Assembly (NCBI RefSeq): GCF_013386825.1
Contig: NZ_JACARC010000089.1
Coordinates: forward strand, 476 to 35,983
Source of the DNA: Pseudomonas sp. IPO3778
GTDB taxonomy: Bacteria; Pseudomonadota; Gammaproteobacteria; Pseudomonadales; Pseudomonadaceae
Reading direction: 5' to 3'
DNA length: 35,508 nucleotides
In this document: one piece after another, positions 7,912 to 15,798 of the stretch
Position numbering within the stretch: the stretch's first letter is position 1
Layout: each line of letters starts with the position of its first letter
Program-made: the position numbers and the translations under genes
The notes under the pieces: model-generated
What the model was told of the DNA's origin: nothing
The model's input: the letters and a program-made list of their open reading frames with translations, nothing else
Database searches by the model: none

Positions 7912-8379
7912 TCAGTACAGGTGTTTGCGCATCGGAATACAGGCTAGCTGCAACCCCGATGGCGAATGGTAAATCGCCTGTTCGCTGCCCACATAGCCGT
8001 GCCGCCGGTAAAAATCCGCCGCATTCAACGTCGCGTCCAGGATCACTTCTTCAATCTCCAACTCCCGCGCCAACGCCTCCAGATACGCCAACATCTGCCG
8101 GCCAAACCCCCGTCCGATGAAACCGGGCAGCACAAACAACGCGCCGATTTCGTTATTCGTCAGGTCCAGCATGCCGGAAGCCACCGGCTCACCACCCACA
8201 CACCCCAGGTAAAAATGCGTGTCCATCAGCGCGTCATAACCGTCCTCGGCTGCACCTCGCGTCCAGAGCATCATCTGCTCCGACGCGTACGCGCCAATAC
8301 ATTGGCTGCGGATGGCCAACAGGCGAATATCGAAGGCGGTCTGTGCATCTTCCAGCGTGGCGCGTCTTATCTCAAACAT
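7912..8379 (-). CDS. GNAT family N-acetyltransferase
   Basis: A 155-residue GNAT acetyltransferase. The acetyl-CoA-binding region is visible as IGALFVLPGFIGRGFGRQMLAYLEALA, where GRGFGRQ corresponds to the R/Q-x-x-G-x-G/A P-loop. It is followed by the NAADFYRRHGYV element typical of motif B. The start MFEIRRATLED is supported by a strong GGAGGA 7 bases upstream. It follows another GNAT gene with a 16-base gap, so the two form an operon. The acceptor substrate is unknown. Confidence 0.88.
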   Translation of the reverse strand: MFEIRRATLEDAQTAFDIRLLAIRSQCIGAYASEQMMLWTRGAAEDGYDALMDTHFYLGCVGGEPVASGMLDLTNNEIGALFVLPGFIGRGFGRQMLAYLEALARELEIEEVILDATLNAADFYRRHGYVGSEQAIYHSPSGLQLACIPMRKHLY

Positions 8380-8395
8380 TCGTCCTCCATGGACT

Positions 8396-8830
8396 TCAGG
8401 CGTTCTCGTCACCCGGTCGGGTAAACGAATAGCGATCAATATCGGTCCTCAACTGCCAACCCTGGCCCTGCCAATAGCGGGCGGCACTGTGATTGGTCTT
8501 GAACACATCCAGGTGGCATTTGCGGATGCCCAACTGTGCAAGGCTGGCGAGGCAGCGTTCAACCAGCGCGTTCGCAATGCCCTGACGCCGATACGCAGGC
8601 AGCACCAGCAGGTGCTGCAAATAGCCGCGACGGCCATCGTGCCCACACATCACGCAGGCCCCCAGCACGCCATCGACCTCGGCCACGAAGCTCATGCCGG
8701 GATTGCGCTCCAGATAACGCGCGGTGGCCTCGCGGGAGTCGGCGTCGCGCAGGGAGATGCCGGGGGTGTTGCGCATAAGGTCGGTGACGGCGTCGTAGTC
8801 GTCGAGGGTCATGATGCGAATGTTGAGCAT
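8396..8830 (-). CDS. GNAT family N-acetyltransferase
   Basis: A 144-residue GNAT protein. The motif A region reads LQHLLVLPAYRRQGIANALVERCLASL with the RRQGIA pyrophosphate-binding loop, and motif B reads NHSAARYWQGQGW. Start MLNIRIM at 8830 is preferred over the longer frame to 8905. It lies upstream of, and in operon with, the GNAT gene ending at 7912. It is divergent from the monooxygenase gene at 9019, with about 190 bases between them. Confidence 0.88.
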   Translation of the reverse strand: MLNIRIMTLDDYDAVTDLMRNTPGISLRDADSREATARYLERNPGMSFVAEVDGVLGACVMCGHDGRRGYLQHLLVLPAYRRQGIANALVERCLASLAQLGIRKCHLDVFKTNHSAARYWQGQGWQLRTDIDRYSFTRPGDENA

Positions 8831-8930
8831 GGGCGTGAACCTGGATGTGTGTGGGCCGGAAAGGCAGCCTACCAGCACATCCCACCCGCCTGCACCGCTC
8901 TGCATCAGTTATTTATGCTCACTTCCCAGC

Positions 8931-8948
8931 TTAATAATATTTTATTAA
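8931..8948. promoter_or_regulatory. AT-rich palindrome upstream of the monooxygenase operon
   Basis: TTAATAA (8931-8937), spacer TATT, TTATTAA (8942-8948) forms perfect 7-base arms in otherwise GC-rich DNA, 71 bases before the monooxygenase start. A dyad of this kind fits a LysR- or GntR-type operator. The LysR gene at 12704-13615 is the obvious candidate regulator. Function is inferred. Confidence 0.45.
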
Positions 8949-9018
8949 AAACCGCCCTCCCCCTAGCCTTGAAGCCATGCCCAAGCTGAATCCAACTGCA
9001 TTACGCAAGGACAGACAC

Positions 9019-10308
9019 ATGACTCAAGCCATAACAAAAACAGACACGCTGGTGGTGGGAGCCGGCCAAGCTGGCGTCGCCATGAGCGAGCACCTGAGCA
9101 AGCAAGGCGTACCGCACCTGGTGCTGGAGCGCAGCCGTATCGCCGAGCGCTGGCGCACCGGCCGCTGGGATTCGCTGGTGGCCAACGGGCCGGCCTGGCA
9201 TGACCGCTTTCCGGGCCTGGCTTTTGATGACGTCGCCCCCGATGGCTTTGCGCCAAAAGAGCGGGTGGCGGATTACTTCGAAGCCTATGCACGCAAGTTC
9301 AATGCGCCGATTCGCACCGGCGTGGACGTGACGTCCGTGGTGCGCAATGTCGGGCGCCCAGGCTTTACTATCCACACCAGCGAAGGCGTCATCGAAGCCA
9401 ACCGTGTGGTGGCGGCGACCGGGCCGTTCCAGAAGCCGGTGATTCCGGCGATTGCGCCTGAAGACACGGCGCTGCACCAGATCCACTCCGCCGACTACCG
9501 CAACCCCGCCCAACTGCCGGCGGGTGCCGTGCTGGTGGTGGGTGCGGGTTCCTCCGGGGTACAGATTGCCGATGAACTGCAACGCTCCGGCCGCCAGGTG
9601 TTCCTGTCGGTGGGCGCCCACGACCGCCCGCCACGGGCCTATCGCAACCGCGATTTCTGCTGGTGGCTGGGGGTGCTGGGTGAGTGGGACCAGGCCGCAA
9701 TGAAACCCGGCCGCGAGCACGTGACCATTGCAGTAAGCGGCGCCCACGGCGGCAAGACCATCGACTTCCGTGAGCTGGCCCAGCACGGCATGACCCTGGT
9801 TGGCCTGACCCAATCCTTCAACGGCAGCGTCGCCCGCTTCCAGCCCAACCTGGTGGAAAACCTGGCCCGCGGCGATGAGAACTACCGGGCCCTGCTGGAT
9901 GCGGCGGATGCCTATATCGAACGCAACGGCCTCGACCTGCCGGTAGAGCCTGAAGCACGCCGCGTGTTTCCCGATGCCGAGTGCATCAAGCATCCGATCC
10001 TTGAACTGGACCTGGCCAAGGCCGGTGTCACTTCCATCATCTGGGCCACCGGTTTTGCCGTGGATTACAGCTGGCTGAAAGTCGACGCGTTTGACGCCGC
10101 CGGCAAGCCCCAGCACCAGCGCGGCGTGGCCAGCGAATCGGGCATCTACTTCCTCGGTTTGCCATGGCAGTCGCGCCGGGGCTCGTCGTTTATCTGGGGC
10201 GTTTGGCATGACGCCAAGTACGTGGCCGACCATATCGCCATCCAGCGCCAATACCTTGAATACCGCGAAGCCGCACCCGTTGTGCACCCGTCCCCTGTCA
10301 GCGCCTGA
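9019..10308 (+). CDS. Flavin-containing monooxygenase-like NAD(P)/FAD oxidoreductase
   Basis: A 429-residue two-dinucleotide-binding-domain flavoprotein. The FAD Rossmann motif GAGQAG is at 14-19 and a second, NADPH-type GAGSSG at about 175-180. Between them lies IHSADYRNP, the position of the His/Tyr FMO or Baeyer-Villiger fingerprint, and a late WATGF segment is also typical. Such enzymes oxygenate N, S or carbonyl groups of small organics using NADPH and O2. ATG at 9019 with AAGG 8 bases upstream was chosen. It leads a tight operon (24 bases to the Rid gene, 10 to DUF1028, ATGA overlap to the deacylase), so it probably does the opening oxidation of a catabolic pathway. Substrate unknown. 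Confidence 0.88.
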   Translation: MTQAITKTDTLVVGAGQAGVAMSEHLSKQGVPHLVLERSRIAERWRTGRWDSLVANGPAWHDRFPGLAFDDVAPDGFAPKERVADYFEAYARKFNAPIRTGVDVTSVVRNVGRPGFTIHTSEGVIEANRVVAATGPFQKPVIPAIAPEDTALHQIHSADYRNPAQLPAGAVLVVGAGSSGVQIADELQRSGRQVFLSVGAHDRPPRAYRNRDFCWWLGVLGEWDQAAMKPGREHVTIAVSGAHGGKTIDFRELAQHGMTLVGLTQSFNGSVARFQPNLVENLARGDENYRALLDAADAYIERNGLDLPVEPEARRVFPDAECIKHPILELDLAKAGVTSIIWATGFAVDYSWLKVDAFDAAGKPQHQRGVASESGIYFLGLPWQSRRGSSFIWGVWHDAKYVADHIAIQRQYLEYREAAPVVHPSPVSA

Positions 10309-10332
10309 TCACTTAGTTCTGGAGTTTTTTTG

Positions 10333-10743
10333 ATGCCTACTCACACTCGCATCCGCATGTTCAACACCAAGGAAACCTACCCTAACCAGAGCCTGGACAA
10401 CGACCTGTGTCAGGCCGTACGCGCCGGCAATACGGTGTATGTGCGTGGCCAGGTGGGCACCGATTTCGATGGCAACCTGATTGGCCTCGGCGACCCGCGC
10501 GCCCAGGCCGAGCAAGCCATGCGCAACGTCAAGCAACTGCTGGAAGAAGCCGGCAGCGACCTCAGCCACATCGTCAAGACCACCACCTACCTGATCGACC
10601 CGCGCTACCGCGAGCCGGTGTACCAGGAAGTCGGCAAGTGGCTCAAGGGCGTGTTCCCGATCTCCACCGGGCTGGTGGTATCGGCCCTGGGCCAGCCACA
10701 ATGGCTGATGGAAATCGATGTGATCGCCGTCATCCCCGAATAA
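10333..10743 (+). CDS. Rid family (YjgF/YER057c/UK114) protein lacking the deaminase arginine
   Basis: A 136-residue Rid protein with the expected blocks: AVRAGNTVYVRGQVGTDFDGNL, AEQAMRNVKQLLEEAGSDLSHIVKTTTYL and the final MEIDVIAV with Glu127. Canonical RidA has an Arg (E. coli-type Arg105) in a PARSxV segment that hydrolyses imines. Here that segment is FPISTGLVV, so the arginine is missing. It therefore belongs with the Rid subgroups that lack imine deaminase activity and often sit in catabolic clusters. ATG at 10333 with GGAG 8 bases upstream is preferred to TTG at 10330. It is second in the operon. Confidence 0.88.
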   Translation: MPTHTRIRMFNTKETYPNQSLDNDLCQAVRAGNTVYVRGQVGTDFDGNLIGLGDPRAQAEQAMRNVKQLLEEAGSDLSHIVKTTTYLIDPRYREPVYQEVGKWLKGVFPISTGLVVSALGQPQWLMEIDVIAVIPE

Positions 10744-10753
10744 GGAGCCGCCC

Positions 10754-11431
10754 ATGACCTTTTCAATCGTCGCCCGTTGCGCTGAAACCGGCCAGATGGG
10801 CATTGCCATCAGCTCATCGAGCATTGCCGTGGGCGCCCGTTGCCCCTGGCTGCGGCCCGGTGTGGGCGCGGTCTCGACCCAGAACATCACCCTGCCCGCC
10901 CTGGGCCCGGACGTACTCGACCTGCTGGAACAAGGCCTCGCCCCCGCCGACGCCGTGGACAAGGCCCTGACCCGCAATGGCTACAGCCAATACCGGCAAC
11001 TGACGGCGATTGATCACCTGGGGCGCACCGTGCATTTCAGCGGCAGTGAAACCCTCGGTACCCACAACGCCGTGTCGGGCGAACAGTGCGTGGCCGCCGG
11101 CAATATGCTCGCCGACCGCGCGGTGATCGACGCCATGGTCAAGGCCTTTGAACAAGGCGAAGGTCAGTTGGCAGACCGACTGCTGGCCGCGATGCACGCC
11201 GCCATCGCCGCCGGCGGTGAAGCCGGGCCGGTACATTCCGCGGCGTTGGTGGTGGTGGGTGAGCTGACCTGGCCAATCATCAACCTGCGGGTGGATTGGG
11301 CCGACGCGCAGCCGATCGCCGAGCTGCAAAAGCTCTGGGACGCCTATCGCCCGCAAGTGCAGGACTACATCGACCGCGCCCTGGCCCCCGACCGCTCCCC
11401 AGGCTACGGCGTGGCCGGAGACGACCGATGA
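10754..11431 (+). CDS. DUF1028 family protein
   Basis: A 225-residue DUF1028 protein. The start MTFSIVARCAETGQMGIAISSSSIAVGARCPWLRPGVGAVSTQ is the characteristic N-terminal region, resembling Ntn-hydrolase folds in which the processed residue is near the N-terminus. No biochemical function is firmly established. The gene lies 10 bases after the Rid gene and overlaps the next gene by ATGA, so it is part of the same operon; a hydrolase step is a reasonable inference. Domain length is normal and no damage is seen. Confidence 0.88.
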   Translation: MTFSIVARCAETGQMGIAISSSSIAVGARCPWLRPGVGAVSTQNITLPALGPDVLDLLEQGLAPADAVDKALTRNGYSQYRQLTAIDHLGRTVHFSGSETLGTHNAVSGEQCVAAGNMLADRAVIDAMVKAFEQGEGQLADRLLAAMHAAIAAGGEAGPVHSAALVVVGELTWPIINLRVDWADAQPIAELQKLWDAYRPQVQDYIDRALAPDRSPGYGVAGDDR

Positions 11432-12573
11432 GCACCAGCCGCGAACTGCTGCAAACGCTGGTGGGGTTTGATACCACCAGCCGCGAATCCAACCTGATGT
11501 TGATCGAGTACGTGCGCGACTACCTGGCGGGTTTCGGTGTCGCGAGCGAATTGATCTACAACGAAGAACGCAGCAAGGCCAATCTGTTCGCCACCCTCGG
11601 CCCGGCGCAGGTGCCCGGGATTGTGCTGTCGGGGCACACCGATGTGGTGCCGGTGGATGGCCAGCCATGGACGTTGCCGCCGTTTGAGTTGACCGAGCGC
11701 GACGGCAAGCTGTTTGGCCGGGGCACGGCGGACATGAAGGGCTACATCGCCTGTGTGCTGGCGCTGGTGCCGGCACTGGTCGAGGCCAACTTGCGCATGC
11801 CGGTGCATATCGCCCTGTCCTACGATGAGGAAGTCGGCTGCCTTGGGGTGCGTTCGTTGCTCAAGGTGCTGGAGCAATGGCCGGTGAAACCGCTGCTGTG
11901 CATTATCGGCGAGCCCACCGAGTTGAAACCGGTGCTGGGGCACAAGGGCAAGCTGGCGATGCGCTGTGATGTGCATGGCGAGGCCTGTCACTCGGCGTAT
12001 GCGCCTGCCGGGGTGAATGCGATTGAGTATGCGGCCGAGCTGATTGGCGAGCTGGGGCGGATTGGCCAGCGTCTCAAGGCCCATCAGGACGAGCGCTTTG
12101 ACCCGCCGTTCAGCACCGTGCAAACCGGGGTGATTTCCGGCGGCAAGGCGTTGAATATCGTCCCGGCGGATTGCCGTTTTGACTTTGAAGTGCGCGCCCT
12201 GCCCTCGATGGACCCGGGTGAAGTGGCCGAGGAGTTGCAGGCGTATGCGATGCTGCAGGTGTTGCCACGGATGCAAGCGGTGAGCCGGCAGAGTTCGATT
12301 CGCTTCAGCGAGTTGTCGGCATACCCGGGGCTGGCCACCGATCAGCGCAGCCAGGCGGCGGAATTGATTGCGGCGTTTTCCGGCTCGCGGGAGTTTGGCA
12401 CCGTAGCGTTCGGAACTGAGGGTGGGTTGTTTGATGCGGCGGGCATTCCGACGGTGGTGTGCGGGCCCGGGAGCATGGACCAGGGGCATAAGCCGGATGA
12501 GTTTGTGAGCGTTGAACAACTAAAGGATTGCGACGATATGCTGCAGCGGATGTTGCTCTCGATCCGTACCTGA
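11428..12573 (+). CDS. argE: Acetylornithine deacetylase (ArgE-family M20 metallohydrolase)
   Basis: A 381-residue M20 amidohydrolase. Metal-site motifs appear in order: SGHTDVVPVDGQPW (first His near residue 70), GRGTADMKG (bridging Asp), YDEEVGCLG (Glu base and ligand), GEPTELKPV and the final DQGHKPDEF (last His). ArgE removes the acetyl group from N-acetylornithine. The operon context (monooxygenase, Rid, DUF1028, NCS1 permease) argues that this paralogue deacylates a catabolic intermediate rather than serving arginine synthesis. The ATG overlaps the DUF1028 stop (ATGA), which settles the start. The symbol reflects family membership only. Confidence 0.82.
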   Translation: MSTSRELLQTLVGFDTTSRESNLMLIEYVRDYLAGFGVASELIYNEERSKANLFATLGPAQVPGIVLSGHTDVVPVDGQPWTLPPFELTERDGKLFGRGTADMKGYIACVLALVPALVEANLRMPVHIALSYDEEVGCLGVRSLLKVLEQWPVKPLLCIIGEPTELKPVLGHKGKLAMRCDVHGEACHSAYAPAGVNAIEYAAELIGELGRIGQRLKAHQDERFDPPFSTVQTGVISGGKALNIVPADCRFDFEVRALPSMDPGEVAEELQAYAMLQVLPRMQAVSRQSSIRFSELSAYPGLATDQRSQAAELIAAFSGSREFGTVAFGTEGGLFDAAGIPTVVCGPGSMDQGHKPDEFVSVEQLKDCDDMLQRMLLSIRT

Positions 12574-12596
12574 TTCCCCAAACAACTCAAATCAAC

Positions 12597-12688
12597 TGTG
12601 GGAGCCGGGCTTGCCCGCGATGGCGGTGTATCAGCCAGCAGATTTGCAAACTGATCCACCGCCATCGCGGGCAAGCCCGGCTCCCACA
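12597..12688. repeat. REPIN, perfect 32-base inverted repeat
   Basis: The arms at 12597-12628 (starting TGTGGGAGCCGGGCTTGCCC) and 12657-12688 are exact reverse complements. The 28-base spacer starts TATCAGCCAGCAG. It lies between the convergent deacylase and LysR genes and likely also acts as a bidirectional mRNA end structure. Confidence 0.92.
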
Positions 12689-12703
12689 TTTTTAGTTTTG
12701 TGT

Positions 12704-13615
12704 CTACCCCAGTAACCGCGCCAGCTCTTCGCGGCAATAGTCCACAAACAACTGCACCGGCTTGGTCAACGGCGCCCGCCGTAGCCACACCGCCGACAAT
12801 CCCGAGCCCGTCACCGTCTCAGCCAACGGCACACACACCACCTTCTGCCCGTCATAGGTGTACTCGGTAAACGGCTTGGTCACCAGAATCGAAAACCCGA
12901 ACCCGCGCCCCACCATGCCCCGCACCATCTCGATCGACGGCGAGCTGAACACAATATTCGGCGTCAGCCCACGCTCTTCAAAGATGCTCACGAAGTACGT
13001 CCGGCTCGGCAGCACATCCAGCAAAATCATGGGTTCCAGTACCAGGTCCGCCAACGATACCTTGGCCTGCTGCGCAAAGCGGTGATCCGTCGGCAGCAAC
13101 GCATAGGGCTGCTGCGGCGGCATCAACGGTGTGGTCTCGATGGTGCCACCCAAGTCATGCTCGAACAGCATTGCCACATCGATACTGCCCGCAGTCAGCG
13201 CCTGTACCAGCTCCTGCTGCTCGCCGTCGCGAATACGGATTTCCACCCCTGGCCACAGCGCCTTGAAGCCGGCAATCAAACGCGGCAAATACAGCGGCGC
13301 CACGGTTTCAAAACAGCCGATGTCGATCTGCCCGGCCACCACGTCGTTGTCTGCCAGGGCGTTCTGCTCAAATTCATGGGCCACCCGCAGCAGCTCCAGG
13401 GCCTTGCGATAAAACCGTGCACCACTGGGGGTCAGCGACACGCCTTGGGCGTGATGCCGGATAAACAGCTGCACACCAAAGCTGTCTTCCAGTTGCTTGA
13501 TGGCCGTCGACACCGACGGTTGCGCGATATAGAGCTTGCGCGAGGCCTCTGCCACGCTGCCGCACTCGGCGGTGGTTACAAAATATCTGAGCTGACGCAG
13601 GTTATAGGCAGCCAT
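12704..13615 (-). CDS. LysR-type transcriptional regulator
   Basis: A 303-residue LysR protein. The HTH is at residues 1-62 (LRQLRYFVTTAECGSVAEASRKLYIAQPSVSTAIKQLED), and the effector domain starts near GQIDIGCFETVAPLYLPRLI. The start at 13615 has GGAGG 6 bases upstream; the frame continues to 13648 but without a better ribosome site. It lies between the catabolic operon and the divergent NCS1 permease and probably regulates both. It is distinct in sequence from the LysR at 5856. Confidence 0.9.
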   Translation of the reverse strand: MAAYNLRQLRYFVTTAECGSVAEASRKLYIAQPSVSTAIKQLEDSFGVQLFIRHHAQGVSLTPSGARFYRKALELLRVAHEFEQNALADNDVVAGQIDIGCFETVAPLYLPRLIAGFKALWPGVEIRIRDGEQQELVQALTAGSIDVAMLFEHDLGGTIETTPLMPPQQPYALLPTDHRFAQQAKVSLADLVLEPMILLDVLPSRTYFVSIFEERGLTPNIVFSSPSIEMVRGMVGRGFGFSILVTKPFTEYTYDGQKVVCVPLAETVTGSGLSAVWLRRAPLTKPVQLFVDYCREELARLLG

Positions 13616-13829
13616 CGGGACCTCCATAAACGTGGGATTTCGCCCCAAACAAGTGCGTGGAAATCGGCTTTTTCACACTGATTCAAGTACATGCAACATA
13701 CCGGAGCAAAAAATCACGCGAGATACTTTTTTTAAGGTCTATAGCAACAAACTTACTAATTTACCTCCCTGTGACCATTGCACATGATCACTCCAACAAC
13801 AAAGGCGACGCACACGCGCCGCCCAGCGA

Positions 13830-13845
13830 AGTACGTCAACGTACT
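13830..13845 (+). promoter_or_regulatory. Leader hairpin before the NCS1 permease ribosome site
   Basis: AGTACG-TCAA-CGTACT forms a perfect 6-base-pair hairpin 11 bases ahead of the GGAG ribosome site (13857-13860) in a roughly 250-base leader. It could influence translation. It is small, so the functional meaning is uncertain. Confidence 0.3.
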
Positions 13846-13866
13846 CACCTTGCCTTGGAGCTCGTC

Positions 13867-15282
13867 ATGGTTACCACTGCAACATCCTCCGCCCCGCTTA
13901 TCGAGAAACACACGATTGGATACGTGCCCCCGGAAGATCGCCACGGAAAGGTAAGAGACCTGTTCACCCTGTGGTTCGGTGGCAACATCGCGCCGCTGCC
14001 CATCGTCACCGGCGCCCTGGCCGTGCAACTGTTCGGCCTGAACCTGGTGTGGGGCATCATTGCCATCCTTGTCGGCCACCTCGTCGGCGGCGTGCTGATG
14101 GCGCTGCACTCGGCCCAGGGCCCGCAAATGGGCATTCCGCAAATGATCCAGAGCCGCGCCCAGTTCGGCTCCCTCGGCGCCCTGCTGGTGGTGGTGATCG
14201 CCGGCGTCATGTACATCGGCTTCTTCGCCTCCAACATCGTGCTCGCGGGCAAATCCCTGCACGGCGTGGTCGACGCCATCCCGGTGCCGGTGGGCATCGT
14301 CATCGGCGCCATTGGCTCGGGCATCATCGGCATCATCGGCTACCGCTTCATCCACGTGCTCAACCGCATCGGCACCTGGGTGCTGGGCGCGGGCATCGTG
14401 CTGGGTTTCGGCTACATCTTCACCCACGTGCAGACGGCCGACTTCCTCACACGCGGCAACTTCAACATCTCCGGCTGGCTGGCCACCGTGTCACTGGCGG
14501 CGCTGTGGCAGATCGCGTTTGCGCCGTACGTGTCGGACTACTCACGCTACCTGCCGGCGGATGTACCGGTGGCGTCGACGTTCTGGACTACTTACCTGGG
14601 CACCGTGCTGGGTTCCAGCCTGGCGTTCATCTTTGGCGCGGTGGCGGCACTGGCAACGCCGGTGGGCATGGACACCATGGACGCGGTCAAACTGGCGACC
14701 GGCTCCATCGGCCCGCTGATGCTGTTGCTGTTCCTGCTCAGCGTGATCAGCCACAACGCACTTAACCTGTACGGCGCGGTGCTGTCGCTGATCACCCTGG
14801 TACAGACCTTCGCCTACCGCTGGATCCCGACGGCCAAGGCACGTGCGGTGATCTCGGTACTGGTGTTGGCGGCGTGCTCGATTGCGGCGGTGTTTGCCTC
14901 GAAAGACTTCATCGGGCACTTCGTGGACATGGTGCTGGTGCTGCTGGTGGTGCTGGTGCCGTGGACGGCGATCAACCTGATCGACTTTTATGCGATCCAT
15001 AAGGGCAAGTACGACATCGGTTCGATCTTTCGGGTGGATGGCGGGATCTACGGGCGCTACAACCCGCAGGCGCTGGTGGCATACGCGGTGGGGATTGTGG
15101 TGCAGATTCCGTTTATGAATACGCCGCTGTATGTGGGGCCGATTTCGGCACACATCAATGGGGCGGATCTGTCTTGGCTGGTGGGGCTGGTGGTGACGTC
15201 GCCGTTGTATTTCTGGTTGGCGAGTCGGGACAGTGCGTATAAGCGTCGGTTGGAGGGGGGGAAGTTGGTGGGTGGGGTTTAA
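13867..15282 (+). CDS. NCS1 family purine/cytosine-type permease
   Basis: A 471-residue inner-membrane permease with about twelve hydrophobic helices. The family start is plain: HTIGYVPPEDRHGKVRDLFTLWFGGNIAPLPIVTGALAVQLFG, where the WFGGN segment is in TM1 of NCS1 carriers. QFGSLGALL and WQIAFAPYVSDYSRYLP are further conserved blocks. NCS1 carriers move nucleobases, allantoin, hydantoins and related compounds with Na+ or H+. ATG at 13867 with GGAG 6 bases upstream is preferred over the frame's extension to 13657. It is divergent from LysR and next to the monooxygenase/deacylase operon, so it likely imports that pathway's substrate. Confidence 0.9.
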   Translation: MVTTATSSAPLIEKHTIGYVPPEDRHGKVRDLFTLWFGGNIAPLPIVTGALAVQLFGLNLVWGIIAILVGHLVGGVLMALHSAQGPQMGIPQMIQSRAQFGSLGALLVVVIAGVMYIGFFASNIVLAGKSLHGVVDAIPVPVGIVIGAIGSGIIGIIGYRFIHVLNRIGTWVLGAGIVLGFGYIFTHVQTADFLTRGNFNISGWLATVSLAALWQIAFAPYVSDYSRYLPADVPVASTFWTTYLGTVLGSSLAFIFGAVAALATPVGMDTMDAVKLATGSIGPLMLLLFLLSVISHNALNLYGAVLSLITLVQTFAYRWIPTAKARAVISVLVLAACSIAAVFASKDFIGHFVDMVLVLLVVLVPWTAINLIDFYAIHKGKYDIGSIFRVDGGIYGRYNPQALVAYAVGIVVQIPFMNTPLYVGPISAHINGADLSWLVGLVVTSPLYFWLASRDSAYKRRLEGGKLVGGV

Positions 15283-15305
15283 ATAGGCTCTTACAAGCTC
15301 ATACA

Positions 15306-15337
15306 TACCCCACTCTCGGCTATACGGGAGCGGGGTA
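15306..15337. terminator. Stem-loop after the NCS1 permease
   Basis: TACCCCACTCTCG, loop GCTATA, CGGGAGCGGGGTA pairs along 13 positions with one A/C mismatch and one wobble, 24 bases after the permease stop. There is no U-run after it, so it may be an mRNA 3' stabiliser or Rho-type end rather than a classical intrinsic terminator. Confidence 0.5.
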
Positions 15338-15364
15338 AGTCACTCGGCCAGTTCTATAACTCAA

Positions 15365-15568
15365 TCAACTAGCCACAATCTCCAATATCTCACTGGGTGT
15401 GGCACGGATATGAGCACGTCCGGCAGCCGTTAGATTGCCGGTATTTTTATGACAGTTGCGCAGTTCAAAGAAGGACATCCTACTGACGGCACTTCCAACT
15501 GGGGCACACACCAAACCTGAGTTGCACTCTAAAAATCCTCCGCTTATAGTTCGCCCCGTCACTGACAT
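15365..15568 (-). CDS. Possible small hypothetical protein
   Basis: A 67-residue open frame (MSVTGRTISGGFLECNSGLV...) in a lower-GC gap. No domain is recognised, there is no convincing ribosome site, and nothing in the neighbourhood demands it. It is listed because it is the only open frame of any size between 15283 and 15798; it may be non-coding. Confidence 0.25.
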   Translation of the reverse strand: MSVTGRTISGGFLECNSGLVCAPVGSAVSRMSFFELRNCHKNTGNLTAAGRAHIRATPSEILEIVAS

Positions 15569-15598
15569 GGCTCAGCGACAGGGTTTCGCAGCCCTACC

Positions 15599-15791
15599 AA
15601 AATAGAATCAACCTGCACAGTCATCAGACCCTCAGGCGGCTCTCGCCTGCGTCTCGCTTTATGGCGGCTGTGCGTGGGAGACCTTCGGGTCTGCCGGGGG
15701 TGATTCTTCCTGGTCTGCGAACCCGCGCACAGTTGCCACCCAATCTGTTTCGCAGCAGCTAGGTGGCAGTTCTTTTACCTAAAATAGAATC
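15599..15791 (+). ncRNA. Candidate structured leader RNA flanked by an 11-base direct repeat
   Basis: AAAATAGAATC occurs at 15599-15609 and 15781-15791. Between them lie a 6-bp hairpin CAGGCG-GCTCT-CGCCTG (15633-15649) and a 16-bp stem (15663-15678 with 15722-15737, three G/U wobbles) enclosing two hairpins: AGACC-TTCG-GGTCT (15679-15692) and CCGGG/CCTGG (15694-15713). A third stem, TGCCACC/GGTGGCA (15734-15740 with 15762-15768), reuses the last four bases of the 16-bp stem, so the two folds compete. The second direct repeat ends 7 bases before the start of the next gene, which has no clear ribosome site. It could be a regulatory leader or a short mobile or duplicated cassette. Confidence 0.6.
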
Positions 15792-15798
15792 GCACCTT

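Noticed and set aside
9001..10287. A 428-codon minus-strand frame opposite the monooxygenase
   Set aside because: It mirrors the third-position GC bias of the real gene and has no recognisable motif or ribosome site.
10814..11776. A 320-codon minus-strand frame opposite DUF1028 and the deacylase
   Set aside because: It overlaps two tightly coupled genes with intact motifs and has a composition typical of a shadow frame.
1273..12688. Recurring palindromic repeats as a possible CRISPR array
   Set aside because: The repeats are scattered, paired head-to-head and placed between genes; there are no regular spacers and no cas genes. They fit REP/REPIN elements.
15306..15337. Stem-loop after the NCS1 permease as a classical intrinsic terminator
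   Set aside because: The stem is strong, but no U-run follows on either strand, so it is listed only as a 3' stem-loop.
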